DNA of 64,000 bases, from NCBI GenBank assembly GCA_964618895.1, contig CAZUDO010000056.1, forward strand, positions 1 to 64,000, in the 5' to 3' direction. How positions within the stretch are numbered: the first letter of the stretch is position 1; every line of letters starts with the position of its first letter. This document shows, piece after piece, positions 1 through 7,761 of the stretch. This DNA is from CAZUDO01 sp964618895 (GTDB lineage Bacteria; Desulfobacterota; Binatia; DP-6). The notes beneath the pieces were generated by a model. It saw only the letters and a list, made by a program, of their open reading frames with translations, was not told the origin of the DNA and ran no database searches. The position numbers were made by a program, and so were the translations under genes.

Positions 1-1
1 G

Positions 2-739
2 CGCGTTCTCGGTCATGCCGGTGCCGTCGGTCCACCGGCCGCCCAGGTTGAGGCCGATGACGTGCTCGCCCTGGCGGCCGGACGCGGCCGCCCAGTTCCA
101 GACCGTGCGGTAGGGCCAGACGCCGCGGCCGAAGTCGAGGATGCCGTAGGCGTGGTTGTCGGGGCCGAAGTGGTAGGTCGTGCCGCGCACCTCCACGGTG
201 CCCCGCGCCGGGCGGGCGGTGTGCTTGGACGTGTACTGGAAGCGCCGCGGGCTCCACGGCACCACGACGCTCAGGGATTCGTGCCGGGGCGGATGCGCGA
301 TGGTGACCTCGGCCTCCAGCTCCCACCACGCGCCGGGCGGCCGGAAGCGGGCGAGGAGGCGCGTGCTCGACGCGTCCTCGCTGATGCCGACGAACGTCTC
401 GCGCGTGACGAACGTCATCGGGCCGCCGCCGACGGTATCCGGGAAGCGCATGTGGCGTGCGAGTGGCACGAGGTGCGTGCGTTGGGTGCGTTCGCCGGTG
501 GCGAAGTCGAGCAGCGAGACCGCCACCGTGCCGAGGTAGTCGGCGGCGCCGTAGGTGACGCGCAGGAGGTGTGTGTCGGTGAGCACGCCCCAGAACTCCC
601 AGCGCTTCTTCCGCGGAAACCGCCCGCGCAGGTTGCAGCGGTGGAGCGGCCGGCGCGACCACCCCACGGCGGCGGGATTCAGCCGCCCGCCGGGCAGGCA
701 GAGATCGACCGGCGCGGTCAGCTCGGGCTCGGTGCGCAT
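2..739 (-). CDS. DUF2804 family protein (C-terminus beyond window)
   Basis: Reading on the minus strand from ATG at 739, 246 codons stay open to the window edge, so the C-terminus is missing. The visible protein starts MRTEPELTAPVDLCLPGG. It is rich in aromatic beta-strand segments and contains HFGPDNHAYGILDFGRG and, at the edge, IGLNLGGRWTDGTGMTEN, which is the signature I associate with DUF2804. No catalytic function is known for the family. It precedes the next gene in the same direction reading leftwards (32 bp gap), and both look like lipocalin-type beta barrels, so they may act on a shared hydrophobic ligand; that last point is inference. Confidence 0.8.
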   Translation of the reverse strand, partial: MRTEPELTAPVDLCLPGGRLNPAAVGWSRRPLHRCNLRGRFPRKKRWEFWGVLTDTHLLRVTYGAADYLGTVAVSLLDFATGERTQRTHLVPLARHMRFPDTVGGGPMTFVTRETFVGISEDASSTRLLARFRPPGAWWELEAEVTIAHPPRHESLSVVVPWSPRRFQYTSKHTARPARGTVEVRGTTYHFGPDNHAYGILDFGRGVWPYRTVWNWAAASGRQGEHVIGLNLGGRWTDGTGMTENA

Positions 740-771
740 GGGACTCTTCGTAACCAAGCGCGGGCCGGCCA

Positions 772-1767
772 TCACACGGGCCGCCGGAAGGCGTTGAACT
801 CGACCCAGCCGATGAGCGGCGCGTCGCCGTCGTCGGGGGCGACCCGCACCAGGCTGCGGCGGTAGATCGAGCGCTCGGGGGGGACGAAGCAATGCGTCAG
901 GTCGATCTCGACGGTGGCGATCGGCTGGACCTGGCCGCCGACGCGCGTGCCGTCCTCGGCGGTGGCGGTGAAGCGTCCGTGGAACGGCCGCGCCAGCGAG
1001 TCGTCGTCGAACGTGAAGGCGATCTCGACCGCCGACAGCGACTCGGTTGTCCGGCGGTGAAGATAGCCGACGCCGAAGCGCGGCATGTCGGGCAGCGCGA
1101 CCTCGACGCACTGCACGCGGTAGGCGTCGTTGCACGCCACCAGGAACGTCCATTCCATGTTCCACGGCCGCGGCCCCCAGGAGTGGTCGCGCTCGCCGCG
1201 GCCGGCGAAGGGCAGGGTGTCGTCGGCGATCCGCATGGTGCCGCGCACCGTCGTCGGCTGCTCGAAGCGGCAGGCGTCGAACGCGCCCGAGTCGTGCCCG
1301 GGCACGTTGCTCCGGCCGGTGGTGTGCGCGGCGCCGGCGGCGTCGACCTCCAGGTCCACGGCGACAGGCAGCATCATGCCGGTGCGTGGCCCCGACACCA
1401 CCCGGCCGAAGCCCGTGACGCGCAGGCGCCCCCGGCGCAGCGCCTCGAGCGCATCGTAGGCGACCGTGAGTCCCCAGCCCGCGTACGCCAGGCGGGGCAG
1501 CTGGAAGTCGGCGAGCGGCAGGCGCGGCTGCTCGAGCGCCACCCATTCGCCCCGATGGTAGAGGAAGAGCCATACCCAGGCGCGCTTCTGCGCTGGGAAG
1601 AACCCCACCCGGCAGTGGCCGGCAAGCGTGCCGCCGGCGTCGAACCAGTCCCAGAACCAGGACTCGTTCCACCATTCGACCGCGGGGTCGAACGGATGGA
1701 GCGCCTCGTCCTCGGGGCGGATGCCGAACTTGGTGAGCTCCTCCAGCGGGAGGGCGGCGGCGTCCAT
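772..1767 (-). CDS. CrtC/AttH-like lipocalin-fold protein (DUF7064-like)
   Basis: This is a 331-residue protein made of two beta-rich halves. The conserved segment GERDHSWGPRPW lies at residues 191-202 and resembles the RDHSWG motif of hydroxyneurosporene synthase (CrtC)/AttH-like proteins, which include hydratases and Diels-Alderase-like folds. An upstream in-frame start at 1803 exists, but the ATG at 1767 begins the conserved-looking MDAAALPLEEL and is preferred; no clear Shine-Dalgarno is visible at either. The gene lies 32 bp upstream of the DUF2804 gene on the same strand, suggesting co-transcription. The substrate is unknown. Confidence 0.65.
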   Translation of the reverse strand: MDAAALPLEELTKFGIRPEDEALHPFDPAVEWWNESWFWDWFDAGGTLAGHCRVGFFPAQKRAWVWLFLYHRGEWVALEQPRLPLADFQLPRLAYAGWGLTVAYDALEALRRGRLRVTGFGRVVSGPRTGMMLPVAVDLEVDAAGAAHTTGRSNVPGHDSGAFDACRFEQPTTVRGTMRIADDTLPFAGRGERDHSWGPRPWNMEWTFLVACNDAYRVQCVEVALPDMPRFGVGYLHRRTTESLSAVEIAFTFDDDSLARPFHGRFTATAEDGTRVGGQVQPIATVEIDLTHCFVPPERSIYRRSLVRVAPDDGDAPLIGWVEFNAFRRPV

Positions 1768-1879
1768 GGCGCACGTGTGGCCCAACCTTGGCGGCGGCGT
1801 CAACCGCGGTCGTCACCGCTGCGCGGCGGCGCTCACGCGCCGGAGTCGTCCTCCAGCCACCATCGCCCCGGCGACAAGG

Positions 1880-1990
1880 CGACGGTCTTGGGTGCTCGAG
1901 GTGGTGTCGCCGTCGACGGGACGGATCGACCGCGTGCGGAAGATCCCCATCTACCTCTGGCTGGTCGAGCGCGAACGCTGCGGTGTTTGG
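1880..1990 (+). pseudogene. Uma2-family endonuclease fragment, inverted central piece
   Basis: Plus-strand codons read RRSWVLEVVSPSTGRIDRV followed by RKIPIY and LWLVERE. This matches the central Uma2 (DUF820) block, whose consensus is roughly V-EVLSPST-R-D---K---Y then YWLVD. The usual 7-8 residues between the IY and YWLV parts are missing. There is no start or proper end. The N-terminal part of the same family lies next to it on the opposite strand, so the gene was broken by an inversion and deletions. Non-functional. Confidence 0.6.
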
Positions 1991-1999
1991 GGCTTGCCG

Positions 2000-2196
2000 G
2001 CGTCGCCAGGCGGGCGGCTGAACTCGCCGAACAGCTCCGCGCCGATCGCCGACGCGGCGAGCGCATGCGGAGACGCCGGTCGCGGAGAGGTGATCAGTTC
2101 GCCGTCGATCAGCTCGGCGACCAGGATGTCGGGGACCGCCAGCAGATCGTCGTACGTCGCACGGCGTGGCGCAGCCACAGCTTGGACAGTACCCAC
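2000..2196 (-). pseudogene. Uma2-family endonuclease fragment, N-terminal piece
   Basis: From a GTG at 2196 the minus strand encodes VGTVQAVAAPRRATYDDLLA and then VPDILVAELIDGELITSPRP, typical of the Uma2 N-terminus (TYDDLLALP---ELIDGEL---P-P---H). Similarity ends near FGEFSRPPGD around 2000. Beyond it the frame contains only low-complexity sequence, while the missing middle of the domain is found on the plus strand at 1880-1990. Uma2 proteins are PD-(D/E)XK-fold putative nucleases that are often mobile; this copy is dead. Confidence 0.65.
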
Positions 2197-2357
2197 ATGC
2201 CGTATCGCGCAGCAAGGGCGATACCACGCCGAGCTCCCCGCGCGGCGCATCGTCTCACCGTCGGGTGCAGCGGAGTGCGCAACGAGACGCGGGGCTCCCG
2301 CGTGGAAGGATTGGGTACGCGTTCCCCGCTTGTCGTACCCGCCGTGGGGCGCAAGCG

Positions 2358-2705
2358 TTATAGACCGAGGATGTTGCGCAGCAGCTTCTGGAACGCGTGC
2401 AGGTCGCGCGCGGCCAGCCGCCCGAGTGACCGCTCGATCATCGCCCGCTTGATCGTCCGCAGGATCCCGGTTGCCACGGAGAGTCGCGGCAGCCCGGCAT
2501 CGCGCCACGCCTCGATGAGATGATCACCTGGTAGCAGCCGGGAGACGTTGCTCGTGAGCGCGGCGACGATCACCTCTTGGCGGCCCGCGTGATAGTCATC
2601 GCCGGAAAGCACGAGCACTGGCCGCCGTTTCGCCCCGCGTTCATCAGCGAACACGAAACGAACCAGGACGACGTCACCACGCTCACAACTCGTCGTAGAC
2701 GGCAT
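2358..2705 (-). CDS. MazF/PemK-type endoribonuclease toxin
   Basis: The protein has 115 residues, the usual MazF length. It shows RGDVVLVRFVFADERGAKRR followed by PVLVLSGDDYH, the PemK/MazF N-terminal strand-turn with the conserved RGD/E-V-LV---P start, and ends in a helical tail with LLRNILGL. MazF toxins cleave mRNA at short sequence motifs. The ATG at 2705 (MPSTTSCERGDV) lies inside the end of the antitoxin gene (23 bp overlap), the standard coupled antitoxin-toxin order. A longer frame upstream belongs to the antitoxin region and is not coding. Confidence 0.85.
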   Translation of the reverse strand: MPSTTSCERGDVVLVRFVFADERGAKRRPVLVLSGDDYHAGRQEVIVAALTSNVSRLLPGDHLIEAWRDAGLPRLSVATGILRTIKRAMIERSLGRLAARDLHAFQKLLRNILGL

Positions 2706-2922
2706 CGGCTTCGTTCGACCACAGCTCGGAAAGCACGGGATCGTCTTCGGCGCGAATCGCCGCCGGGGCGTCCTCCGCGAGCTGACGTTCAACGGCGCGG
2801 CGCACGTACTCCTGGAGCGTGACGTCGCTCCGTGCCGCGACAACCCGCAGGCGCCGCCTGACCGCAATCGGCAGATCAATGGAGATTCGCGAACGCGCTG
2901 CGCCCTTGCTCACTTTCGCCAT
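2683..2922 (-). CDS. Ribbon-helix-helix antitoxin of a MazEF-like pair
   Basis: This 79-residue protein starts MAKVSKGAARSRISIDLPIA. It carries a short beta strand followed by two helices (RRRLRVVAARSDVTLQEYVR), the CopG/RHH DNA-binding pattern. The acidic tail (EDDPVLSELWSNEADAVYDE) would bind and neutralise the MazF-like toxin, whose start it overlaps by 23 bp. RHH antitoxins of this type usually autorepress the operon. The ATG at 2922 is chosen because the conserved RHH strand begins about ten residues later. A longer in-frame extension from 3000 looks non-coding. Confidence 0.8.
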   Translation of the reverse strand: MAKVSKGAARSRISIDLPIAVRRRLRVVAARSDVTLQEYVRRAVERQLAEDAPAAIRAEDDPVLSELWSNEADAVYDEL

Positions 2923-3324
2923 GGAGACTTTATGCCATGGTGATGTTTCACCCGCAAGTGGCAAGGTGCTTGCCGAGATGTGGCTGCTATTCGGCGGCAA
3001 GTTTCACTCCCGAGCAGATTGAGCGGAGCACACAGTTCCTAGCGCCCGTGAGGAAAGACCCCCACCGCAGGTAGAAAAGCAAGTACGGATCTGGGATGTC
3101 GAGCGTACCGTTGGTGTCCTCCCAATCGAGGACGCGTTCGGTCGGGTGTTTCTCCCGAGTTCGCGGCCATCGAGGCACGTGTCGGCGCGCTGGTCTCATC
3201 ACCCCGGCCGGCGCCGCGTACCGGGGGGGGGCATCCCCGACTACGTGCTTTCGGGCGAGGCGGCCGCCGACGCGGTGGCATCCGCCGTCGGCTGCGAACC
3301 GGGCGGGCCTCATGCTACAGTGGC
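2923..3324. other. Gap without a supported intact gene
   Basis: About 400 bases separate the antitoxin start from the nucleotidyltransferase pair. The only protein-like stretch is on the minus strand around 2990-3160, reading VLDWEDTNGTLDIPDPYLLF followed by YLRWGSF. This looks like the end of a real protein (PDPYLLFYLRW recalls the winged-helix region of some AAA ATPases), but it has no start and no further similarity I can name. It is treated as a possible gene remnant only. Confidence 0.35.
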
Positions 3325-3621
3325 GTGGTGACCGGAGACGAACGCGAACGTGTCCGCCGCTACGTCGCCAGCCGCGACCGTGAGCGGGCAACACTGGCCG
3401 CAGAGCTCGAGGACGAGATCGCGCCGGTGCGGGGGCTCACGTTCGAGCAGCGAGGCGACTGGATCGTGAGCGTCTGCCGGAGCGCGTGGGCCATTCTCCG
3501 CTCCCGGAGCGACTTCGCCGACATCGTCGCGCGGCCGGATCCGCCCGCCCCGGACTTCCTCGACCTGTGGCGGCGGCTGATGCTGCGCCAGCGGGCGATG
3601 CGCGAACGGCCGGCGTCGTGA
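3325..3621 (+). CDS. Small helical protein paired with a nucleotidyltransferase
   Basis: This is a 98-residue, highly charged helical protein with no membrane segment (ERERVRRYVASRDRERATLA near the start, DLWRRLMLRQRAMRERP at the end). The GTG at 3325 or the adjacent GTG at 3328 may be the start. Its TGA stop overlaps the GTG start of the nucleotidyltransferase gene (GTGA), so the two are translationally coupled. This layout recalls bicistronic nucleotidyltransferase-based toxin-antitoxin or accessory modules, but I do not recognise a named family. Confidence 0.65.
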   Translation: MVTGDERERVRRYVASRDRERATLAAELEDEIAPVRGLTFEQRGDWIVSVCRSAWAILRSRSDFADIVARPDPPAPDFLDLWRRLMLRQRAMRERPAS

Positions 3622-4190
3622 ACGCCGAGAGGCCGGAGCCCGCAGCGTTGGCGGTTCTCATCGCGACGCAGCTCGCGGCGGCCGGCGTCCCGTATGCGAT
3701 CGGCGGCGCGATCGCGTACGGCTTCTGGGGCAACCCGCGCGGTACGCGGGACCTCGACGTGAATCTCTTCGTGCCCGTCGACCAGGCCGGGCCGGCGCTC
3801 GATGTGCTGATCGGGGCCGGTGTGCTCCTCGATCGCCACGAGGCGCTGAGAACCGGTGCGGAGCGTGGCGATGCCCGCGGTTTCTACCGGGACGTGCCGA
3901 TCGACCTCTTCTTCGTCTCGATCCCGTTGCACGAGGCCGCGGCGCGCCGGACGGTCGTGGTGAGACTGCTCGGCGAGAGCATCCGGATCCTCTCTGCCGA
4001 GGATCTGGTCGTTCTGAAACTGCTGTTCTTCCGTGGGAAGGACGTCGTAGACGTCGAGCGGGTCGTGGCCGTGCAGGCGGCGAAGCTCGACCGGGACTAC
4101 GTGCGGTGCTGGCTCGTCGACTGCGTCGGTCCGGATGCAGAGCGCGTGCGGAAGTGGGACGAGATCTGCGCGGCGCTCCCCCCGGGGTAG
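3618..4190 (+). CDS. Nucleotidyltransferase-fold protein (AbiEii/MNT-like)
   Basis: The protein has 190 residues and starts at a GTG that overlaps the preceding stop. It has the nucleotidyltransferase core: an early helix, then YAIGGAIAYGFWGNPRGTRD followed by LDVNLFV, giving a GG motif and a D-x-D pair (RDLDVNLF) for metal binding. A later acidic strand is DVPIDLFFV. Such proteins transfer nucleotides to proteins or RNA, and many act in toxin-antitoxin pairs. The coupled 98-residue neighbour would be the partner. The substrate is unknown. Confidence 0.75.
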   Translation: MNAERPEPAALAVLIATQLAAAGVPYAIGGAIAYGFWGNPRGTRDLDVNLFVPVDQAGPALDVLIGAGVLLDRHEALRTGAERGDARGFYRDVPIDLFFVSIPLHEAAARRTVVVRLLGESIRILSAEDLVVLKLLFFRGKDVVDVERVVAVQAAKLDRDYVRCWLVDCVGPDAERVRKWDEICAALPPG

Positions 4191-4279
4191 TTCCCGCGCG
4201 CTGGTTCCGCCGCTTGTCGTTCCTGGGACGCATCGCCAGCCTCTTGCCAGGGAAGGGGCGGCTGTGCGACGCCAGGGAC

Positions 4280-5278
4280 ATGGCGGAACGGATCGGCATC
4301 GTCCCCTTCTGGAAGAACTACGATCGAAAGGCCGTGCTGCGCACCGCCGAGCTGGCCGAGGATCTCGGCTACGACTCCATCTGGATCCCGGAGGCGTGGG
4401 CGTACGAGCAGTTCCAGCTCCTGACCGAGGTGGCGCTGCACACCAAGCGGCTGAAACTCGCCACCGGCATCGCCAACGTGTTCAGCCGTTCGGCCGGGCT
4501 GCTGGCCATGAGCGTCGCCACGCTCGACGACATCTCCGAGGGGCGCGCCATCCTGGGGCTCGGCACCAGCGGCAAGCTGGTGATCGAGAACTTCCACGGC
4601 GTGCCGTACAAGAAGCCGCTCACGCGCCTCCGCGAGACCATCGGCATCGTGCGCGCCCTCTGGCGCGGCGAGCGCCTGGAGCCGAGCATGAGCACGCTCT
4701 TCGATGCGCGCCACTTCAAGCTCGAGATGCGTCCGCGCCGGACCGACATCCCGATCTACGTCGCCTCGCTGCAGGAAACCGCCGTCCGCGAGGTGGGCAA
4801 GGTCGCCGACGGCTGGGTGCCGACCTTCTGGCCGTACCAGCATCTCGGCGATGGCGCCGCGCTGTTGGCCGAGGGCGCCCGCGCCGCCGGGCGGGATCCC
4901 GCGAAGATCGACATCGCGCCTTTCATGGCCATCGTGCCGCTCGACGACGTGGCCATGGCCCGCGCGATGATCAAGCCGCTGGTGGCCTTCTACATCGGGG
5001 GCATGGGTGTCTACTACCACGCGCTCTTCTGCCGCTACGGTTTCAAGGAGAACGCCGATCTGGTGCGCGAGCTGTACGCCACCGACCGGAAGCAGGCGGC
5101 GGGCGCGGTGGGCGACGCACTGGTGGACGCGATCGCCATCTGCGGACCCCCGCCGGCGTGTCGCGAGCGGCTGGCGGAGTGGCGGCGGCATGGCGTCGGC
5201 ACGGCGCTCATGAACCTGCCGGCGGGGGTGCCGCCGGAGGTGACGGAGCAGCTCCTGCGCGCGATGGCGCCGGGGTAG
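4280..5278 (+). CDS. LLM-class (luciferase-like) flavin-dependent oxidoreductase
   Basis: The protein has 332 residues and is a bacterial-luciferase-fold TIM barrel, with AEDLGYDSIWIPEAWAYEQF near the N-terminus and GLGTSGKLVIENFHGVPYKK in the middle. This matches the F420/FMN-dependent LLM family (CpnE, Rv0953c and similar groups). Likely roles are hydride transfer or oxygenation of an organic substrate, which cannot be fixed here. The ATG at 4280 is preferred because AGGGA precedes it closely and MAERIGIVPFW is the usual N-terminus; a longer frame to 4106 runs back over the nucleotidyltransferase gene. Confidence 0.85.
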   Translation: MAERIGIVPFWKNYDRKAVLRTAELAEDLGYDSIWIPEAWAYEQFQLLTEVALHTKRLKLATGIANVFSRSAGLLAMSVATLDDISEGRAILGLGTSGKLVIENFHGVPYKKPLTRLRETIGIVRALWRGERLEPSMSTLFDARHFKLEMRPRRTDIPIYVASLQETAVREVGKVADGWVPTFWPYQHLGDGAALLAEGARAAGRDPAKIDIAPFMAIVPLDDVAMARAMIKPLVAFYIGGMGVYYHALFCRYGFKENADLVRELYATDRKQAAGAVGDALVDAIAICGPPPACRERLAEWRRHGVGTALMNLPAGVPPEVTEQLLRAMAPG

Positions 5279-5421
5279 GGGCGGAGTTCAGTTGCAAGCG
5301 CCCTTCGCACCCGCGCCGCCGCCAGCCGTGCCGCCACCCGGCGAGCACGGAAGCGTCGCGCGACCGATAGTCCCGTCCTGATCCGCCGCGAACGCGATGC
5401 CTGGGGGGTGAACGGGCGCGA

Positions 5422-5587
5422 GCTGCGGTCGTCGATGCTTCGGTCGTGGTCACGTGGGTCGTCGACGAGCCATCTCGCCCTGGCGGAACGGGAGGGGTGT
5501 GCGCTCGCCACCGCGGACGTGCGCCTGGCCCGGCTCGCCCGCTCGCGGAAGGTTTCGGCTCTCGATATCCGTGAGACGGCGCTCTGA
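5422..5587 (+). pseudogene. PIN-domain (VapC-like) toxin remnant with internal deletion
   Basis: One frame starting at 5422 reads AAVVDASVVVTWVVDEP, the PIN N-terminus with its first catalytic aspartate. In another frame, ending at the TGA at 5585-5587, the codons read HLALAEREGCALATADVRLA followed by RLARSRKVSALDI, the PIN C-terminal block (A-(D/E)--LVTADRRLA). The two ends are joined with a frameshift, and about 80 central residues are missing. No antitoxin is adjacent. The flanks (5279-5421 and 5588-5636) hold nothing recognisable. Confidence 0.65.
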
Positions 5588-5636
5588 GGCCCGCGGCGGG
5601 ATCGGAGCCGTGTCCCCCGTGGAGCACGAGCGGTCA

Positions 5637-5677
5637 TTCCCGAATATGAGGTAGTTGAACTACGCAAATTTCGGGAA
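5637..5677. promoter_or_regulatory. Concentric dyad element at the start of a DUF4143 gene
   Basis: The outer arms TTCCCGAA (5637-5644) and TTCGGGAA (5670-5677) are exact reverse complements. Inside them the 13-mer GTAGTTGAACTAC (5651-5663) is a perfect palindrome around a single central base. Both dyads share the same centre (5657), with 6-nt spacers on each side. The right arm contains GGGA, 7 nt before the GTG start, so a protein or RNA hairpin bound here would cover the ribosome site. Autoregulatory operator is the likeliest reading. Confidence 0.65.
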
Positions 5678-5683
5678 CAAGAT

Positions 5684-6886
5684 GTGCGGGTGTCGCGGTT
5701 CGCACGAGCGCTCACGCCCCGCCTCCGGCGGGCGGCGAGGCATTTCCCGGTCGTCGTCCTCACGGGGGCGCGGCAGACGGGCAAGACCACGCTTTTGCGC
5801 GCGACCTTCCCGAAGCACGCGTACGTGACGCTCGACGTGCCGAGCGAGGCGGCGGCCGCGGAGCGCGATCCGGAGTCGTTCCTTGCACGCCATCCGCCAC
5901 CGCTCCTCGTCGACGAGGTGCAGTACGCGCCCGGTCTCTTCCGTCACGTGAAGCGTGTAGTCGACGCGCGCCCGCGCCGGAACGGGTCCGTGATTCTGAC
6001 CGGCTCCCAGAAGCTGACCCTGATGAAGGGGGTGTCCGAAAGTCTCGCGGGCCGTGCGGCCGTGCTCGAGCTCGAGGCACTCTCAGCGGCGGAGGTCCGC
6101 ACGCAGCCACGCGCCGCGTCGCGCCTCGCGGACACGCCGTCGGTCCTCGTCCGCGGGCTCATGCCGGCGCTGTGGGCCGACCCGCGCATGCCCCACGATG
6201 AGTTCTTCGCATCCTATGTCGCGACGTACCTCGAGCGCGACCTCCGGCAGATCGTCGACGTGCGCGACCTGCGCGACTTCGAGCGGTTCTTGCGGCTCGC
6301 GGCGGTCCGCTCGGGCCAGCTCCTGAATCAGGTCGATCTCGCACGCGATGTCGGCGTCGCGCCCAAGACGCTCGCGTCGTGGCTCGCCGCGCTCGAAGCG
6401 ACGAACCAGATCGTGCTCCTCCCGCCGTACTTCGCGAACATCGGCAAGCGCCTCGTGAAGACGCCGAAGCTGTACTTCACCGACACGGGCCTGCTCTCGT
6501 TCCTGCTCGGCATCGAGGCGCGGATGCTGGCGGCGAGCCCGCTCGTCGGCCCGGTGTTCGAGACCGCCGTCTTCGCGGAGATCCGCAAGACGCTCGCCGC
6601 GCGCGGCGCAACCGGACGCGTCTACTTCTACCGGGACCACGACGGCGGCGAGGTCGATTTCGTCGTGGCGTCCGGCCCGTCGCTCGACCTCGTCGAGTGC
6701 AAGTGGACCGAGCATCCGCCGGACGGCGCCGCTGCGGGTCTCGCGAGGGTCGCCGGTGCCCTTGGCCGTGACCCGTCCTGTGCCGTCCGGAGCCGCCTTG
6801 TGGCATGTCGCACGCCCGCGCCCTATCCGCTCGGTGACGGTGCGCGTGCGGTGCACGGATTCGGCCTCGCGCAGGCCCTCCGGTAG
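5684..6886 (+). CDS. AAA+ ATPase with DUF4143 (ATPase/putative nuclease)
   Basis: The protein has 400 residues. Walker A is GARQTGKTT (28-36) and Walker B LLVDEVQ (74-80); a sensor-like ILTGSQ follows. A winged-helix stretch and a DUF4143 C-terminal region contain GGEVDFVV and LVECKW, a PD-(D/E)XK-like pattern. These ATPases are common accessory genes in bacteria and archaea, often behind palindromic operators; their role is not established. The GTG at 5684 follows directly after the dyad element. A second paralogue from another subgroup lies at 10.8-11.9 kb. Confidence 0.85.
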   Translation: MRVSRFARALTPRLRRAARHFPVVVLTGARQTGKTTLLRATFPKHAYVTLDVPSEAAAAERDPESFLARHPPPLLVDEVQYAPGLFRHVKRVVDARPRRNGSVILTGSQKLTLMKGVSESLAGRAAVLELEALSAAEVRTQPRAASRLADTPSVLVRGLMPALWADPRMPHDEFFASYVATYLERDLRQIVDVRDLRDFERFLRLAAVRSGQLLNQVDLARDVGVAPKTLASWLAALEATNQIVLLPPYFANIGKRLVKTPKLYFTDTGLLSFLLGIEARMLAASPLVGPVFETAVFAEIRKTLAARGATGRVYFYRDHDGGEVDFVVASGPSLDLVECKWTEHPPDGAAAGLARVAGALGRDPSCAVRSRLVACRTPAPYPLGDGARAVHGFGLAQALR

Positions 6887-6911
6887 GCGATCGTTCGCGT
6901 ATCTCAAGGGG

Positions 6912-7727
6912 GTGCGGAGGACGGGGGGGGTCGCATCAGCTTCAATCCCGCGATACTTGGCGGCAAGCCAATCCTCTGGGGGATGCGCATCTCTCCAGTG
7001 CGACGTGAAGAGCTACTTCGCCAGCGTCGATCACGCCGTCCTCCGGCAGTTGCTCGCTCGCATCATCGGCGATCGCCGTCTGCTCGCCCTCCTCGACTCG
7101 CTGATCGCCCACGGCGCCGAGGCCCCCGCGCAGGGCATGCCGATCGGCAACCTGACCAGCCAGCTGTTCGCCAACCTCTACCTCGACCCGCTCGACCACT
7201 ACGTGAAGGAGACGCTGCGGGTGCGCCACTATCTCCGCTACATGGACGACTTTCTCCTGCTGCTCGACGATCGCGAGGCGGCCCGGGCGCGACTGGCGCA
7301 GGTCGAGTCCTTTCTGGCGGAGCGCCTCGGGCTGCGCCTCAATCCGCGCCGGGTCACGATCGCGCCCCTGGCCGCTCCGCACGACGTGCTCGGCTACGTG
7401 CGATCACCCGCTGGCGCCGGCGTCCGCTGGCGCGTCCGCCGGCGCAGCGTGCGGCGCCTGTGGCGGCGGCTGCAGGTCCTGGAGGCTCGTTTCGACGCCG
7501 GGGAGATCGCGTGGGCGTCGGTGCGGGCGTCGCTCGCCAGCTGGTTCGGCCTGGCGTGCCGCGCCGACGCGTTTCGCCTGTCGCGGGCGATCTTCTCCGT
7601 GCGCGACGTGCGGCACCTCGGTAAGCGGCTCCTCGTGCGTACGATCGTCCCTGACTATGCGCGGGGCGGCGCGACCTCGATCCCCATGTGTGGGGTGAAT
7701 ACTGTCCGACGCCGTGCCGGCAGGTAG
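6912..7727 (+). CDS. Reverse transcriptase, DGR-type, N-terminally truncated
   Basis: The palm domain is intact: LQCDVKSYFASVDH (motif A, two aspartates), GMPIGNLTSQLFANLYLDPL (motif B, with the SQ variant typical of diversity-generating retroelement RTs) and YLRYMDDFLLL (YMDD catalytic centre), then a thumb region. The fingers part (RT0-RT2, some 60-90 residues) is missing, and before residue about 30 the frame is low-complexity. The start (GTG 6912) is a guess; no good Shine-Dalgarno is seen. No template or variable repeat and no Avd-like gene was recognised nearby, so this looks like a stranded fragment of a retroelement. Confidence 0.75.
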   Translation: MRRTGGVASASIPRYLAASQSSGGCASLQCDVKSYFASVDHAVLRQLLARIIGDRRLLALLDSLIAHGAEAPAQGMPIGNLTSQLFANLYLDPLDHYVKETLRVRHYLRYMDDFLLLLDDREAARARLAQVESFLAERLGLRLNPRRVTIAPLAAPHDVLGYVRSPAGAGVRWRVRRRSVRRLWRRLQVLEARFDAGEIAWASVRASLASWFGLACRADAFRLSRAIFSVRDVRHLGKRLLVRTIVPDYARGGATSIPMCGVNTVRRRAGR

Positions 7728-7761
7728 GGTACTCCCGTAGAGAATACCGAACGGAGTACCC
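7727..7761. promoter_or_regulatory. Inverted repeat over ribosome site of RHH antitoxin gene
   Basis: GGGTACTCC (7727-7735) and GGAGTACCC (7753-7761) are perfect 9-bp inverted repeats separated by 17 nt. The right arm supplies the GGAG Shine-Dalgarno and ends exactly at the base before the ATG at 7762. Ribbon-helix-helix antitoxins usually bind such paired half-sites to repress themselves. Confidence 0.6.

Noticed and set aside
892..2523. A 543-codon plus-strand open frame over the CrtC-like and MazF region
   Set aside because: It is antisense to recognisable genes and gives Arg/Pro-rich low-complexity translation; a GC-rich shadow.
7682..7695. CCCCA-TGTG-TGGGG hairpin near the end of the RT frame
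   Set aside because: Only a 5-bp stem with no T-run; likely chance at this GC content.
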